Below, one piece after another: positions 38,206 through 47,595 of a stretch of DNA of 64,000 nt. The notes below the pieces were generated by a model. It was given only the letters and a program-made list of their open reading frames with translations. It was not told the DNA's origin and ran no database searches. This DNA is from a virus: the IMG/VR virus record IMGVR_UViG_3300042561_001059, positions 1-64,000 of that record; one strand, 5' to 3'. Made by a program: the position numbers and the translations under genes. The stretch's first letter is position 1. Each line of letters opens with the position of its first letter.

Positions 38206-38394
38206 ATGGAGATTCCGGTCTCGGTCGGGGAGTGGATGCAAGACCTTTGTTTTCGCATGGATAATGCGGAAGAGGGGGATTGTTTTCTTCTCCCATCACC
38301 AATGCACCTTCACGCTTATGAGCTAGTTAAGGAAGCGCAATTTCCGGAAAAGAATTTTAGAGTTAAGGTAGGGAACCTGGAGTGTCTGCTGTGA
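38206..38394 (+). CDS. hypothetical protein, 62 aa
   Basis: A small protein (MEIPVSVGEWMQDLCFRMDN) with an acidic middle and a beta-like end. Its 3' end overlaps the primase-helicase start by 13 nt, so it may serve to couple that gene's translation. No family was recognised. Confidence 0.6.
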   Translation: MEIPVSVGEWMQDLCFRMDNAEEGDCFLLPSPMHLHAYELVKEAQFPEKNFRVKVGNLECLL

Positions 38395-41072
38395 CCAGTG
38401 CAAATTTACTAACCTTGAAACCGGGCGAAATTAACCTCCAGTGGATCCCGATCGAGTGGCCTCTTACTCCACTGGGGGAGAATAAAAATCCATATCTGAC
38501 TGGTTGGCAGAACAAACCCTGCACTCCACATGAGATTGCAAATGAGATCCAGGGGGGAGAGTGTAAAGCTGTTGGCCTCATTTCAGGTCCTTGCTACAAC
38601 GAACCATATGGTCACGTTTGGGTTGACGTTGACGGACCCAGTGTTTACCAGTTGGTAGAAGAAGTTTCGGGGCATCAATTTGAGCAGGCACTCCCTGCTA
38701 CCTTGACAATCTGTAGCGGTAAGAAGGGTAGGGAACGTCGCCTATACCGCATCAATAAAAAAGATTGGGGTCATTTTGTACGTAATAAATATGTATGGCA
38801 TGCATCGGCGGAAAAGGAGAAACTTGAGATCCTTTGGCAAAAGCACCAGGGTGTCTTGATGGGGTCTCACCCTGAGACTGATGGTTACTACACGCCTGAA
38901 GGGTTGGGATTTGAGTGGGTGCTAAGCATTCCCTACTTACCTGCTTGGATTCTCGAAGGAATTAAAGATAAAAACAAGAAGCAAGGTAAGCCTTCCACTG
39001 AGCAGGGCAGGGTTGTTGGCCCAGGGTTTGCAATTAATACGCGCATTTCACTTGAAAGGGACATGCAACTTGCTGTTGAAGCAACGTGGGCTATGCCTCC
39101 AGAAGCTGCAGATGATTACGATATTTGGATTATGGCGGGCCAAGCTCTCCATGAATTGGACGAATCGCTTCTTGATGTTTGGGATGATTGGTCTAAGCAG
39201 AGCGATAAGTACAAGCCAGGAGAATGTCAGAGGAGGTGGCAATCCTTTTCGAAGGGTGGTGGCAGAAGCATTGGATCGCTAATTCATATTGCCAAAGAGA
39301 ATGGTTGGAAGCCAAGTGAGAACTATAAAGCGATGAACGTTGATGATGAAACACTTGAACACGTATCCAAAGTCCTTGAGGAAATTGAAGAAGACATGGA
39401 ACTCACCATTGAACCAGAGCGTGAATTAGTTGAGCTGAAGAGAGCTGATGTAAATATCCAGGCAAAGACAAAGAGTAAGAAAGGGAAGGATGGAAGTAAC
39501 GTAACTCGCAACGCATCATCTGATGTCATTGCCGATTTGTTGCTTCAGATGTACAGGGGCAACCTTTTGTACAGCCTTCCTCACGGTCAATTTTTTCTTT
39601 ATGAGAAAGAAGGAAAAGGGCTCTGGTCTCCCATGCAGAAGGTTGAGATCCTTGGTGACATCCGCGATAAGTTAAAAGAAATTAAAGAGTCTGGTGATTT
39701 GTTGCCAATGGGCTTCAGCTCCAGGCTGATGACCGATATGAGTGAACATCTTCAGTCGGCACTTTGTTTTAACGGTTGGTATGAAAGTGGTGATCTCCTC
39801 CTTTTCACCAATGGTATTTTGAATGTTGAGACCAGGGAGCTTCTTCCATTTAAGAGGGAGAAGTACATGACTCAGCAGATGCCATATGACTATGATCCTG
39901 CGGCTACCTGTGAAGATATTGTTGTTTGGTTAAAGCACACTCAATACAACAACTGGCAACGTGCTCAGGTACTCAGGGCTTGGTTAAGGGCCACATTGTT
40001 GGGTCGCTATGAATTGCAAAAGTTTCTTGAAATTGTTGGCCCAGGTAAGTCTGGTAAGTCAACGTATGCAAACCTGGCAGTTGCCTTGGTTGGCAAGAGG
40101 AATGTGTACTCAACTGACTTTGAGAACCTGGAGAAGAATAGATTTGAAGCCGCTGGTTACATGGGTAAAAAGCTGTTGCTGTTCCAGGATGCAGATCGTT
40201 GGGGTGGCTCTGTTTCGAGATTGAAAGCAATCACCGGTAACGACTGGATTCGTTCTGAACGTAAGTATCAGCATGAAAATAATGAACCATTTCAATTCAA
40301 AGGGTTGGTGATGATTACTGCCAACGAAGCTATTCAGACAACAGACTACACCTCTGGTTTGGCCAGGCGGAGACTGACGATTCCATTTGATCGTCCTTTT
40401 ACTGGATCACAGAAAGAACAAAAAGAACTCATCAAATTCAATACGAAAGGTGAGCCGCAAGGTGAGTTTGCTCCGCTGTTACCAGGGCTGGTTAATTGGT
40501 TGTTGGATATGAGTGAGGATGAAATGAGGGAATACCTGATGGAAACCAATAAAAAAGTTGAGTTCTTTGGTAAGTATGCACACGTTCAAAACCTGAGGTC
40601 AAACCCAATCCTGGACTGGATGGAACACAAGATTGTTTTTGATCCGGGCGTTAAGTCGTGCATTGGTTTCTTGACTGGTAGCGCCAGTAATCAGTCATAT
40701 GACAACCACACGCGTTGGCTGTACGCAAGCTATGCCGAATTCTGTAAACGGTGTAACGTTCACTCCATGAGCAGGAGCAGGTTCGAGGTTGTGTTCCTTG
40801 ATATCTGCAGAAACCAGTTGAGTTTAAACGTATTTAATAGGAGGAATAGCAAAGGGTTGTTGTTCTTTAATGTGGCCGTTCGTGAATCTGATGGGAAGTA
40901 CGATAACTATCCAAGTATCGTGACGGTTGCATCCGATAAAGAAAAGTATGAAATTGAATATGGCGTAAAGATTTCTGTGAATAGAGATGCGAGAATTGAA
41001 GATCAAGAAACTGTACTAGAAGCTGATGAACAATACGGGTCGACACCTGATCCTGGACCTTTATCGATGTGA
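38382..41072 (+). CDS. primase-polymerase / SF3 (D5-type) helicase, 896 aa
   Basis: The N-terminal 200 residues look like a primase-polymerase domain (VWVDVDGP; LTICSGKKGRERRLYR). A PriCT-2-like segment follows (PPEAADDYDIWIMAGQALHE, near residue 240). Then come a D5-type N-domain and an SF3 helicase: Walker A GPGKSGKST at about 553-561, an acidic LLLFQDADRW near 600, then VMITANEAI and GLARRRLTIPF (sensor and arginine residues). This fused architecture primes and unwinds DNA. Start is GTG 38382 with a GGAG site. A T7-like gp4 is absent, so this is the replicative helicase. Confidence 0.92.
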   Translation: MSAVTSANLLTLKPGEINLQWIPIEWPLTPLGENKNPYLTGWQNKPCTPHEIANEIQGGECKAVGLISGPCYNEPYGHVWVDVDGPSVYQLVEEVSGHQFEQALPATLTICSGKKGRERRLYRINKKDWGHFVRNKYVWHASAEKEKLEILWQKHQGVLMGSHPETDGYYTPEGLGFEWVLSIPYLPAWILEGIKDKNKKQGKPSTEQGRVVGPGFAINTRISLERDMQLAVEATWAMPPEAADDYDIWIMAGQALHELDESLLDVWDDWSKQSDKYKPGECQRRWQSFSKGGGRSIGSLIHIAKENGWKPSENYKAMNVDDETLEHVSKVLEEIEEDMELTIEPERELVELKRADVNIQAKTKSKKGKDGSNVTRNASSDVIADLLLQMYRGNLLYSLPHGQFFLYEKEGKGLWSPMQKVEILGDIRDKLKEIKESGDLLPMGFSSRLMTDMSEHLQSALCFNGWYESGDLLLFTNGILNVETRELLPFKREKYMTQQMPYDYDPAATCEDIVVWLKHTQYNNWQRAQVLRAWLRATLLGRYELQKFLEIVGPGKSGKSTYANLAVALVGKRNVYSTDFENLEKNRFEAAGYMGKKLLLFQDADRWGGSVSRLKAITGNDWIRSERKYQHENNEPFQFKGLVMITANEAIQTTDYTSGLARRRLTIPFDRPFTGSQKEQKELIKFNTKGEPQGEFAPLLPGLVNWLLDMSEDEMREYLMETNKKVEFFGKYAHVQNLRSNPILDWMEHKIVFDPGVKSCIGFLTGSASNQSYDNHTRWLYASYAEFCKRCNVHSMSRSRFEVVFLDICRNQLSLNVFNRRNSKGLLFFNVAVRESDGKYDNYPSIVTVASDKEKYEIEYGVKISVNRDARIEDQETVLEADEQYGSTPDPGPLSM

Positions 41073-41385
41073 TCCGGAGGTTTTGGATGATTATGAGAAG
41101 TTGGTTGATGTGCTGACCCAGGCATTGGTGTTGTCTAGGGCAACGGTGCTTCAGGTTGTTGGTCATCGGTTTCAGCCGCAGGGCGTGACTCTGTTGGTAC
41201 TACTGGCAGAATCACACGCTTCCATTCATACCTGGCCGGATGAACGGTATGCGGCAATTGATTTTTATACCTGTAACTCCATGACGGATACGGAGGGGAT
41301 CAAAGCATTGTTGAAGAAAGAATTGAAGGCGGAAAGTTTTATAGAGAGGGAAATTACTAGATCAATTAATGAAAACATTCGTTAA
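41026..41385 (+). CDS. speD: S-adenosylmethionine decarboxylase (proenzyme)
   Basis: SpeD makes decarboxylated SAM for spermidine synthesis. The conserved self-cleavage site is present as AESHASIHTWPDERYAAIDFYTC, in two blocks of which ESH carries Ser63, the residue converted to pyruvoyl. The length of 119 aa is normal for a class 1B enzyme. The C-terminal TCG of the family reads TCN here. It overlaps the primase-helicase by 47 nt. SpeD is a known auxiliary gene of marine cyanophages. Confidence 0.9.
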   Translation: MNNTGRHLILDLYRCDPEVLDDYEKLVDVLTQALVLSRATVLQVVGHRFQPQGVTLLVLLAESHASIHTWPDERYAAIDFYTCNSMTDTEGIKALLKKELKAESFIEREITRSINENIR

Positions 41386-41421
41386 TTAATTGGATATAAT
41401 CGGACAAGTTCTGATTTTCCA

Positions 41422-42684
41422 ATGACTAAACCAAAGCTTTTGTGGATTGGCGATATTATCGCTCGCACCGGATTTGCTCGTGTAACAGAAAATGTTCTTG
41501 AGCGAATCAAAGAAGAATATGAAGTGGTTGTATTGGGATGTAACTGGCATGGTGACCCACATCCTCTTCAGAACACATACAAAATTTTTCCAGCTACCAA
41601 CAGGTTTCAGCAGGCTCCGTTTGGAGAGGACCGTATTCGTGAAGTAGTGGAGGGCGAAAAGCCTGACGTTATCTTTACGATTAATGACATCTGGATTGTT
41701 AATGAACAGTACCGACGTATCGAGGATCTGCATAAGGCTGGTCGGTTTAAGTTTGTTGGCTACTGCCCCATGGATTCGTATGGCTGGATTGGGGGCATCA
41801 GCGATACTGCTAATGAATGGGATGCGTTGATTTCCTATACGGAATTTGGTGCATACGAATTTATTAAGGGTGGTATTCGTAAGCCGATTACTGTTATCCC
41901 CCACGGGATTACTGATGGTCAGTTTTATCCCAAGGATAAAGCGCAATGCCGAAAGGAGTTGGGCCTGAAGGAAGAAGACTTTATTGTTTTCAACGGGAAT
42001 AGGAATCAGTTCAGGAAAAGGATTGATATCACTATTTCTGCGTTTGCTGAGTTTGCGAAGGAAAGGCCTAATGCAAAGTTGTATTTGCATATGGGTACCA
42101 AGGATCAGGGCTGGGATGTGATGCAGGTGTTCGGTAGGGAGATGGTTCGTAGGGGACTTGATCCCAACGGAAGGATCATCATGACCGCCCAGACGCCTAA
42201 CCCTCCTGCTGTCGAAGTTGAGCTGCTTAACACGATTTATAACGCGGTTGACGTTGGTGTCAATACGTGTAAAGGGGAAGGATGGGGGCTCGTCAATTTT
42301 GAGCACGCTGCCTGCAGGGTGGCTCAGGTGGTGCCAGACCATACGTCCTGTAAAGAGATCTTTGAGGGCTACGGGAAGCTGATTCGGTGCGACCACGTGG
42401 ATGTGGACGTGAACTTCGCCAGGGAGATGCCATGCCCCTCTGACGCCCACCTGGCCGAGATTCTGGCTGAGCTGTACGAAAGTCCCGAAGAGCTGCTTCA
42501 GACGGCTGAGAAGTGCTACCAGAGGGCTACGGACGTTGCCTTCCAGTGGGACACCGTTGCTGCCGAATTCCACAAGGTGTTTCAAGAGGTGCTTTCTGAT
42601 ACGTATGAACTAGAGCAGAAGGAAGTCTCACCTGTCGCAATTGAGAAGAAAAGTAAGAAGGGAAAAGGGAAGAAAACTGCTTAA
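41422..42684 (+). CDS. glycosyltransferase family 4-like protein, 420 aa
   Basis: Two Rossmann-like halves are visible. The N-terminal domain starts PKLLWIGDIIARTGFARVTE. The C-terminal donor domain has FIVFNGNRNQFRKRIDITI and the E-x7-E motif in CKGEGWGLVNFEHAACR (near residue 295). The last 30 residues are Lys-rich. TATAAT (41394-41399) lies 22 nt before the start. It probably transfers sugars from a nucleotide donor; the acceptor is unknown. Confidence 0.87.
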   Translation: MTKPKLLWIGDIIARTGFARVTENVLERIKEEYEVVVLGCNWHGDPHPLQNTYKIFPATNRFQQAPFGEDRIREVVEGEKPDVIFTINDIWIVNEQYRRIEDLHKAGRFKFVGYCPMDSYGWIGGISDTANEWDALISYTEFGAYEFIKGGIRKPITVIPHGITDGQFYPKDKAQCRKELGLKEEDFIVFNGNRNQFRKRIDITISAFAEFAKERPNAKLYLHMGTKDQGWDVMQVFGREMVRRGLDPNGRIIMTAQTPNPPAVEVELLNTIYNAVDVGVNTCKGEGWGLVNFEHAACRVAQVVPDHTSCKEIFEGYGKLIRCDHVDVDVNFAREMPCPSDAHLAEILAELYESPEELLQTAEKCYQRATDVAFQWDTVAAEFHKVFQEVLSDTYELEQKEVSPVAIEKKSKKGKGKKTA

Positions 42685-42712
42685 CCTTTTCTTAGCCAAA
42701 GTCCTACCACCC

Positions 42713-42771
42713 ATCCCCAAGACCAGGCCCATCACCAAAACGTAGTGGTGGCAATGGTTTTGGGGATTTTT
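42713..42771 (+). terminator. terminator with a long stem-loop
   Basis: ATCCCCAA (42713-42720) pairs with TTGGGGAT (42760-42767), followed by T residues. An internal CACC/GGTG helix (near 42733-42750) makes the loop itself structured. It ends the primase-SpeD-glycosyltransferase operon. Confidence 0.75.
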
Positions 42772-42855
42772 ACCAGGGATGAGAGGGTGGAGAAGGGCGG
42801 ACTTTGGGGGGAATTGGGCTACTTGACCCCCCCCTTCAAACAACCCTTCACAATA

Positions 42856-42916
42856 CGTGAACGTTTTGGTGCGAATGTACACAGGTTGTGTGTACAATTG
42901 GACTAAATCATTCACG
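42856..42916. repeat. 61-bp imperfect palindrome in a 322-nt intergenic region
   Basis: The outer arms CGTGAA (42856-42861) and TTCACG (42911-42916) flank inner arms TGTACACA (42876-42883) and TGTGTGTACA (42887-42896). The whole region 42685-43006 has no convincing gene; it holds the terminator, a C-run near 42826-42835 and this element. An operator for the virion genes downstream, or a replication signal, are both possible. Confidence 0.5.
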
Positions 42917-43006
42917 TGCTACGAAAAGAAATTAAAAGGGGGGTATTCTCGTCAAACTCCGACCAAGTCCTACCAAAAGCCTTTCCACCCATCGCAACTG
43001 AGTCTC

Positions 43007-43660
43007 ATGTTGAAACTGCTATTTCGTTACATCCCGAACATTGATGAGCTGGATGTCGAGCAACTAGATCGTTTGAACTACTATCGTGGGTTCCCATGTG
43101 CTCACGGCCATACCATTCGTGACTCGAAGAAGCACTGGTGTTATCACTGTGCCCTTAAGATCCAGACCAACGTCTGTGGGTTTGACATCAACTACCTGCA
43201 CCGCGACTACAAGATCAGATATGAGACTCTCTGGAGGAGCATCCCCCAGGGTCCTTTTGATGAGTGCTGGGAGGTCGAGGAAAAAAAGAGTAGGATCACC
43301 TTCCCGTCCTACAGGTCCCTGTACAGCCAGCGATTCACGGAGTACGTCAACGTTCACAAGCTGATCTATCAGTGCGCCTGGGGAGACATAGGCAGTACAT
43401 GGGTGACAAGGACATGTAAGAACCCCAAGTGTTTCAATCCCCTACACATGAGGTCTGCCTGGAACCAAGCCAACCCACCTAAGTCAATCTCACCATTCGC
43501 AACTGAGTTTCAATATGAGAAATTAATGTTGGCTGGCAATCGAGATCGTTTGAATCTTCCAACTGATGGACCAGTGTCAGCTCAGTTCAAAATGCCGATA
43601 ACTAATCCACAACACAATAAAAAACTAAAGAAGCTGAGGAGTAAAATAGAAAAAAAGTAG
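43007..43660 (+). CDS. HNH-like zinc protein of cyanophage type, 217 aa
   Basis: ATG 43007 (MLKLLFRYIPNIDELDVEQ) is preferred because the frame upstream runs through the palindrome. Features are C-A-H-G-H-T-I-R-D...H-W-C-Y-H-C near residue 30 and C-K-N-P-K-C-F-N-P-L-H-M near residue 145. The second motif is the HNH-type zinc site of a family common in marine phage genomes, often present in several copies. Possibly a homing-type nuclease or a domesticated DNA-binding protein. Confidence 0.75.
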   Translation: MLKLLFRYIPNIDELDVEQLDRLNYYRGFPCAHGHTIRDSKKHWCYHCALKIQTNVCGFDINYLHRDYKIRYETLWRSIPQGPFDECWEVEEKKSRITFPSYRSLYSQRFTEYVNVHKLIYQCAWGDIGSTWVTRTCKNPKCFNPLHMRSAWNQANPPKSISPFATEFQYEKLMLAGNRDRLNLPTDGPVSAQFKMPITNPQHNKKLKKLRSKIEKK

Positions 43661-43668
43661 ATAGATAA

Positions 43669-44592
43669 ATGGCACGAGCTAGTTCTCGCTCTTCTGTTTC
43701 TCAACGCCAAAGAACTGTAAACAACCCTCTTTCCCTGGGTACCTTTAGCGAAACTTCTTTGCGCTATCTGCAGGGAACACTGCAGGCAACTTATCAATTA
43801 CAAGAGAATGGCTTTGGTGGAGGTTCATATAACCACTGGTTCTCCGTTGAAATTACTTCACCTGCCTGGATAATCCTGACTAAAGATGGAGATCGTTCCA
43901 AGTATGTGCAGATTTCTTGCTATGACTTGAATTTGATTCCAATCGAAGGGCGTTCTATTTTCCAGGCCGATAGTGTACCTGAGACTTTTTTGACGGGAGG
44001 TCAAGAAGAAATTTTTTATCCGTTTGTTGGGCACGTAATGTCTGCCCAATCGGATCTCTATAACACCTTTAGTCAATACAGTCTTTTCAAGGGCGACGAC
44101 AGATATTATCCCCTGGGTGCAGGAAGATATTTGATTTGTGTTTCCAGCACGCGAAACGAACCTATTGATTACAACGTTGGACTTGTTATTGAATTTCCTT
44201 CTGAAGATTTGTTTATTCTTCTTGAGGATCTAGATGGTAGCAAGCTTGCCCTTGAGGATGCTGTTGACCCAAGTAACACTAACCTTATCGGCCCGACGTT
44301 CTCTGTTGATTACATTATTCCATCAGGCGTGAATGCGGCAACTTCATTTGTCGCACAAATTGATGCTGGTGTGACTGTAACTGTGTCCGCTGGTTCAACT
44401 TGGCTAATCGGATCGTTCGAACCAGGCAATAGCATTCCGCAGAATATCTTTCTTTTAGACCCAACTTCGACTTATGACTTCTATAGTGATCATGAACACT
44501 CAAGGGCTGAGTGGGTAAATGCCTGGAACAGGGAACATCAAGACACTGACAAATTCCCAGCGGTATTTGAACCCTTACTTACAGGCCCGTAG
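43669..44592 (+). CDS. virion-type protein, 307 aa
   Basis: After a basic N-terminus the protein is beta-rich with repeated Y/F/W strands (NHWFSVEITSPAWIILTKDG) and an ending HSRAEWVNAWNREHQDTDKF. The middle resembles PPC-type beta domains found in adhesins. Gene order (before a holin-like gene and the tail region) suggests a late structural or host-recognition role. Family not recognised. Confidence 0.65.
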   Translation: MARASSRSSVSQRQRTVNNPLSLGTFSETSLRYLQGTLQATYQLQENGFGGGSYNHWFSVEITSPAWIILTKDGDRSKYVQISCYDLNLIPIEGRSIFQADSVPETFLTGGQEEIFYPFVGHVMSAQSDLYNTFSQYSLFKGDDRYYPLGAGRYLICVSSTRNEPIDYNVGLVIEFPSEDLFILLEDLDGSKLALEDAVDPSNTNLIGPTFSVDYIIPSGVNAATSFVAQIDAGVTVTVSAGSTWLIGSFEPGNSIPQNIFLLDPTSTYDFYSDHEHSRAEWVNAWNREHQDTDKFPAVFEPLLTGP

Positions 44593-44613
44593 CTTTTAGA
44601 CTGAACAAAAACT

Positions 44614-45420
44614 ATGACTACTCTAGTTGCTAACGTACCACCTGTAAAAGTGTGGGTCAGAAAAGAATATTTGTATGACCTTCAAAAAGGACATGGAGAA
44701 TATACGCCTGGTTATTGGGTGACATGCAAATCTCTTACTGGAAGGGCTTTGTATTTTGAAACGTACCTGACTGAGTACGGCGCTTTATACGACAAACTGC
44801 CTATCAGTGCCTTTTTATCGTGGGACTCTGACCATCCAAATGAACCCGTTCCGCCCACACCTGATTTGGAACTAACCGATCTTCAGTTTTGGAACGGCTT
44901 TGATCATGGTCTTACGGTGGTAGAAAAGAATCTTATTTTTAATATGCGTTTTGAGGTCCTGACAAGATCTCAAGGTGTAATGCAGGGCACATACTTATTC
45001 ACAGTTGACAATTACCATCCTCATCGTAACGAGCCTGACTTTTATTTCTCGGAGTTTCCAGATGAGCACAAATCGCACAACATTGTGGCTTTGGACAATG
45101 GCCAAATTGGGGCTTATCCTAACAATCGTTGCCGAATGGTCGACCCATCATTGACAAACAATGATCTAAAGACGCCTGACTTTAAGGTTTCAACTAGATA
45201 CTTCGATGTCGAAAGTGCACCTAAATGGGGACGCCTAGGCGAGTGTGACGATTATTTTTGGAAAACACCTAATGAAAAAGAAGTAGAAACAGAAGAAATT
45301 ACCTGTCGCTCTCAGGGGCAATGGGAATCTTTTTTTGATACTGATGATTCTCTACTTGAAAAACAATGTGGAGACGACATGGCTTGCCTGATTGCAAACA
45401 GGAAAAAACAAAAGATGTAA
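44614..45420 (+). CDS. conserved cyanophage protein, 268 aa
   Basis: The N-terminal block VKVWVRKEYLYDLQKGHGEY, then FETYLTEYGALYDKLPISAF, is very familiar from cyanophage genomes, where its role is unknown. The C-terminal part has two cysteine pairs (TCRSQGQW... and QCGDDMAC). It follows the virion gene by 21 nt and precedes the holin-like peptide, so it is probably late and virion- or maturation-related. Confidence 0.75.
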   Translation: MTTLVANVPPVKVWVRKEYLYDLQKGHGEYTPGYWVTCKSLTGRALYFETYLTEYGALYDKLPISAFLSWDSDHPNEPVPPTPDLELTDLQFWNGFDHGLTVVEKNLIFNMRFEVLTRSQGVMQGTYLFTVDNYHPHRNEPDFYFSEFPDEHKSHNIVALDNGQIGAYPNNRCRMVDPSLTNNDLKTPDFKVSTRYFDVESAPKWGRLGECDDYFWKTPNEKEVETEEITCRSQGQWESFFDTDDSLLEKQCGDDMACLIANRKKQKM

Positions 45421-45446
45421 ATAAAGAACTTAAATTGAGATACGTA

Positions 45447-45460
45447 GAATAAAAGAAGAG
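45447..45460 (+). promoter_or_regulatory. candidate late-promoter box
   Basis: GAATAAAAGAAGAG lies 13 nt before the start of the small gene at 45474 and matches the boxes at 27855 and 38179. Confidence 0.4.
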
Positions 45461-45473
45461 TTACCGAATACTC

Positions 45474-45638
45474 ATGGACAAACTTAGCCATTACATTGAG
45501 ATCGCTCTGGCCATTCACGCCGCTGCGTCAATTATCTGCGCCTTAACTCCAACCAGGAAAGACGATGATTTTCTTGGTAAAGCCTACAAGGTACTTGAAT
45601 TTCTTGCTTTGAATATTGGTCGCGCTAAGGATCGCTGA
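45474..45638 (+). CDS. small single-pass membrane protein, holin-like, 54 aa
   Basis: Residues about 5-26 (SHYIEIALAIHAAASIICAL) form one membrane helix, followed by TPTRKDDDFLGKAYKVLEFL. The TPT...DD...GK layout is one I know from short cyanophage membrane proteins; a holin role is inferred from the adjacent lysin gene. It ends exactly where the convergent minus-strand gene ends. Confidence 0.65.
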   Translation: MDKLSHYIEIALAIHAAASIICALTPTRKDDDFLGKAYKVLEFLALNIGRAKDR

Positions 45639-45797
45639 TTATTCAACTGGTTGAAACCACATTACGATTCCGCCTTCACGTTCGGCCCATTCTCTTGTTG
45701 CGTACGCTTCCTCTTTTGGAAGTGTTGCGCATTTTTTTTCATCACCTACATGCCAACAGATATTTACCCTGATCTTCGGGTCTCTTTTTGCTTTCAT
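45639..45797 (-). CDS. hypothetical protein, 52 aa
   Basis: The product (MKAKRDPKIRVNICWHVGDE, then EAYATREWAEREGGIVMWF) is compact with two Cys and several Trp. It is not visible as a long ORF because a plus-strand frame of 86 codons overlaps it, but its start overlaps the lysin stop by 4 nt, which supports it. Unknown function. Confidence 0.6.
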   Translation of the reverse strand: MKAKRDPKIRVNICWHVGDEKKCATLPKEEAYATREWAEREGGIVMWFQPVE

Positions 45798-46888
45798 TTC
45801 TCAACAAGAATTGCCCATCCTGTATTTGGCCCGTCTACTTCCCAGCGACGCAACCAATTTTTGCGGCTGTATTTAATACCTTGTCCAGATTTTGGTTTTG
45901 TACTCACATAACCACCATTGCTCATATCTGCTTCTCCGTAAGGATCGTTAAAAACAAAATGCGTTGGTGTAATCCCTTTGATTACAGACCAATGTCCTCC
46001 ACCGGAAGGTTTGGCAATGGATCCTTGGTGCAGCCAACCGACAGCAAGTGGCTTGCCACTATTGATTTCACTTTCAATTAATTTTGTATTTCCATTGGAA
46101 ACAAACCTTGCATTGAGTCCCAGGTGTCTCAGTGTTTTTAGCTGAGCCATTGAATCAGTTGTATCACCAAAATTTACACGAATCTTGTTGTATTCATCAT
46201 CAGAAGCTACCTTCCCATAGAAAGCTGCAATCATTGCACAGCTAGAGGAAAAGCATTCCCTAAACCCTTTACCAGACTTATTGTCTAGTTGATAAAAATA
46301 TGGAACCGTCAATATTTTTTCATTGCTGGTAATCGGTAATGATCCCAGCTTTTCATTCATAATATTAATTAATTTTTTTGCGTATTCTGGATCTGTAGCA
46401 TATTGCTCTGTGACTAAAAGCTGGGCGCATTCATTTCTATTACTTGCTCTATTTACACCTTTATAAGTGTTGTAGTCTTTATACCAACGATCTACCAGAT
46501 ACTGAACACACGATTCAAGATCTGGAAAATCCATGAAATCATCTTTGATTTCAATCCATTTGTTATTGATAAATTCTTTTGTGCCTGCCGTACTTCCTTT
46601 ACCTTTTAATCCAAAAAAATTGTTTGTGCCAGAGGTGAACTTACCGTATCCACTTTCTAGCGCCCATTGAGCAGCAACAACTTCTGGAAATTTGGCACCT
46701 GCTTTCTTTGCAATTTTTACTAGGTCGTCCCAGGTGTTGGTTGAGTTTTCTTTTGTTCCTTGTCGGTACTGGGTGGCAAATTCCTCTAAAATTTCAGGTG
46801 AAATATTTTTTTGCAGCCACTCCCATGCATCAATTTGATGCTTTAAGTCCTTGAAGTTCTTAGCGGCATCAATAAGTTTTATTGACAT
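45794..46888 (-). CDS. bifunctional lysin: GH73 glucosaminidase plus C39-like peptidase
   Basis: Residues about 60-190 hold a glucosaminidase domain: VVAAQWALESGYGKF with the catalytic Glu, FFGLKGKG, then the ECAQLLVTEQYATDPEYA helices. Residues about 200-364 hold a papain-like C39 domain: the Cys in FRECFSSSCAM, the His in GGGHWSVIKG, and an Asp in FVFNDPYG. It would cut both sugar and peptide bonds of peptidoglycan. No signal peptide is seen. It could be virion-borne or an endolysin; the genome has a second lysin at 60820. Confidence 0.85.
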   Translation of the reverse strand: MSIKLIDAAKNFKDLKHQIDAWEWLQKNISPEILEEFATQYRQGTKENSTNTWDDLVKIAKKAGAKFPEVVAAQWALESGYGKFTSGTNNFFGLKGKGSTAGTKEFINNKWIEIKDDFMDFPDLESCVQYLVDRWYKDYNTYKGVNRASNRNECAQLLVTEQYATDPEYAKKLINIMNEKLGSLPITSNEKILTVPYFYQLDNKSGKGFRECFSSSCAMIAAFYGKVASDDEYNKIRVNFGDTTDSMAQLKTLRHLGLNARFVSNGNTKLIESEINSGKPLAVGWLHQGSIAKPSGGGHWSVIKGITPTHFVFNDPYGEADMSNGGYVSTKPKSGQGIKYSRKNWLRRWEVDGPNTGWAILVEK

Positions 46889-46902
46889 TTTATTTAAACA
46901 AA

Positions 46903-47502
46903 CTAGTTCTCAACTGTTTCAACAAGGTCCCACTGTTGTGCTTCTTCGTTCCATTCATATTCACCAGTCTCAACTGGTTTAGCAACAGGTGCTTCCCATT
47001 TACCAGTCATTGCAACCTGGATCCAACTTGGATAAGGTTGGGTTGCATCTGAAAGTTGCGGCCAGACTGGATATTCAGGCCCGGTGATAAATGCTGCTAA
47101 CTCGTCGGTTGTCGTCGTTGCTTCAATAGCCGTAATTTTGGTGGTACATGCAAGCCGAATTGCTTGACGCCAATTCTTTGTTTCTGTATCTATTGCAATT
47201 CCTTCGTCAACTTGCCTGACGATCATCCAATCGGTTGGCAACAAAAGAGTGTATGCAGTTTGATTTGTGTTTTGGTCCCAAGTGGAAACCAATTGTGTGT
47301 GATCTTTCGGAATTAAGTGCCCTTCCGAATCGTACCCCCAATAGAACCTTTGGTCCCAAGTCGGGGGATCTGGAACTTCTTGAATGCCAATAGCTTGTTT
47401 TTCTTCCCAAGTACTAAGCTTTAGCCAATTGGCAGGATAATTAATGCCATTATGACTAAAAGCTGAGTCGGGCGCCAAGGGCCTACCATCTAAAACAAAC
47501 AT
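46903..47502 (-). CDS. tail-associated phage protein, 199 aa
   Basis: The N-terminus MFVLDGRPLAPDSAFSHNGI, with NYPANWLKLSTWEEKQAIGI and TDWMIVRQVDEG, is a family common near tail fibre genes of marine phages, usually annotated as hypothetical or fibre-assembly protein. The middle is Thr/Ala rich. It lies just upstream of the lysin, in the late minus-strand unit. Confidence 0.7.
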   Translation of the reverse strand: MFVLDGRPLAPDSAFSHNGINYPANWLKLSTWEEKQAIGIQEVPDPPTWDQRFYWGYDSEGHLIPKDHTQLVSTWDQNTNQTAYTLLLPTDWMIVRQVDEGIAIDTETKNWRQAIRLACTTKITAIEATTTTDELAAFITGPEYPVWPQLSDATQPYPSWIQVAMTGKWEAPVAKPVETGEYEWNEEAQQWDLVETVEN

Positions 47503-47595
47503 TGCTTTTCTATTCTGTATATTTATTTTAACCTAGTTTCTTATTGACTTCATCTCTAACAGCTATTAAAATTTTGACACTTAATATTTCAAACT

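Noticed and set aside
41386-42585. Long minus-strand ORF (399 codons) opposite the GT4 glycosyltransferase
   Set aside because: The plus-strand gene has clear glycosyltransferase motifs; the minus frame is His/Pro/Ser-rich with no motif and no ribosome site, so it is a shadow caused by codon bias.
42857-43006. Upstream extension of the HNH-like gene to ATG 42857
   Set aside because: The frame would be read through the palindrome, and the first 50 codons show no homology-like features; ATG 43007 gives the expected N-terminus.
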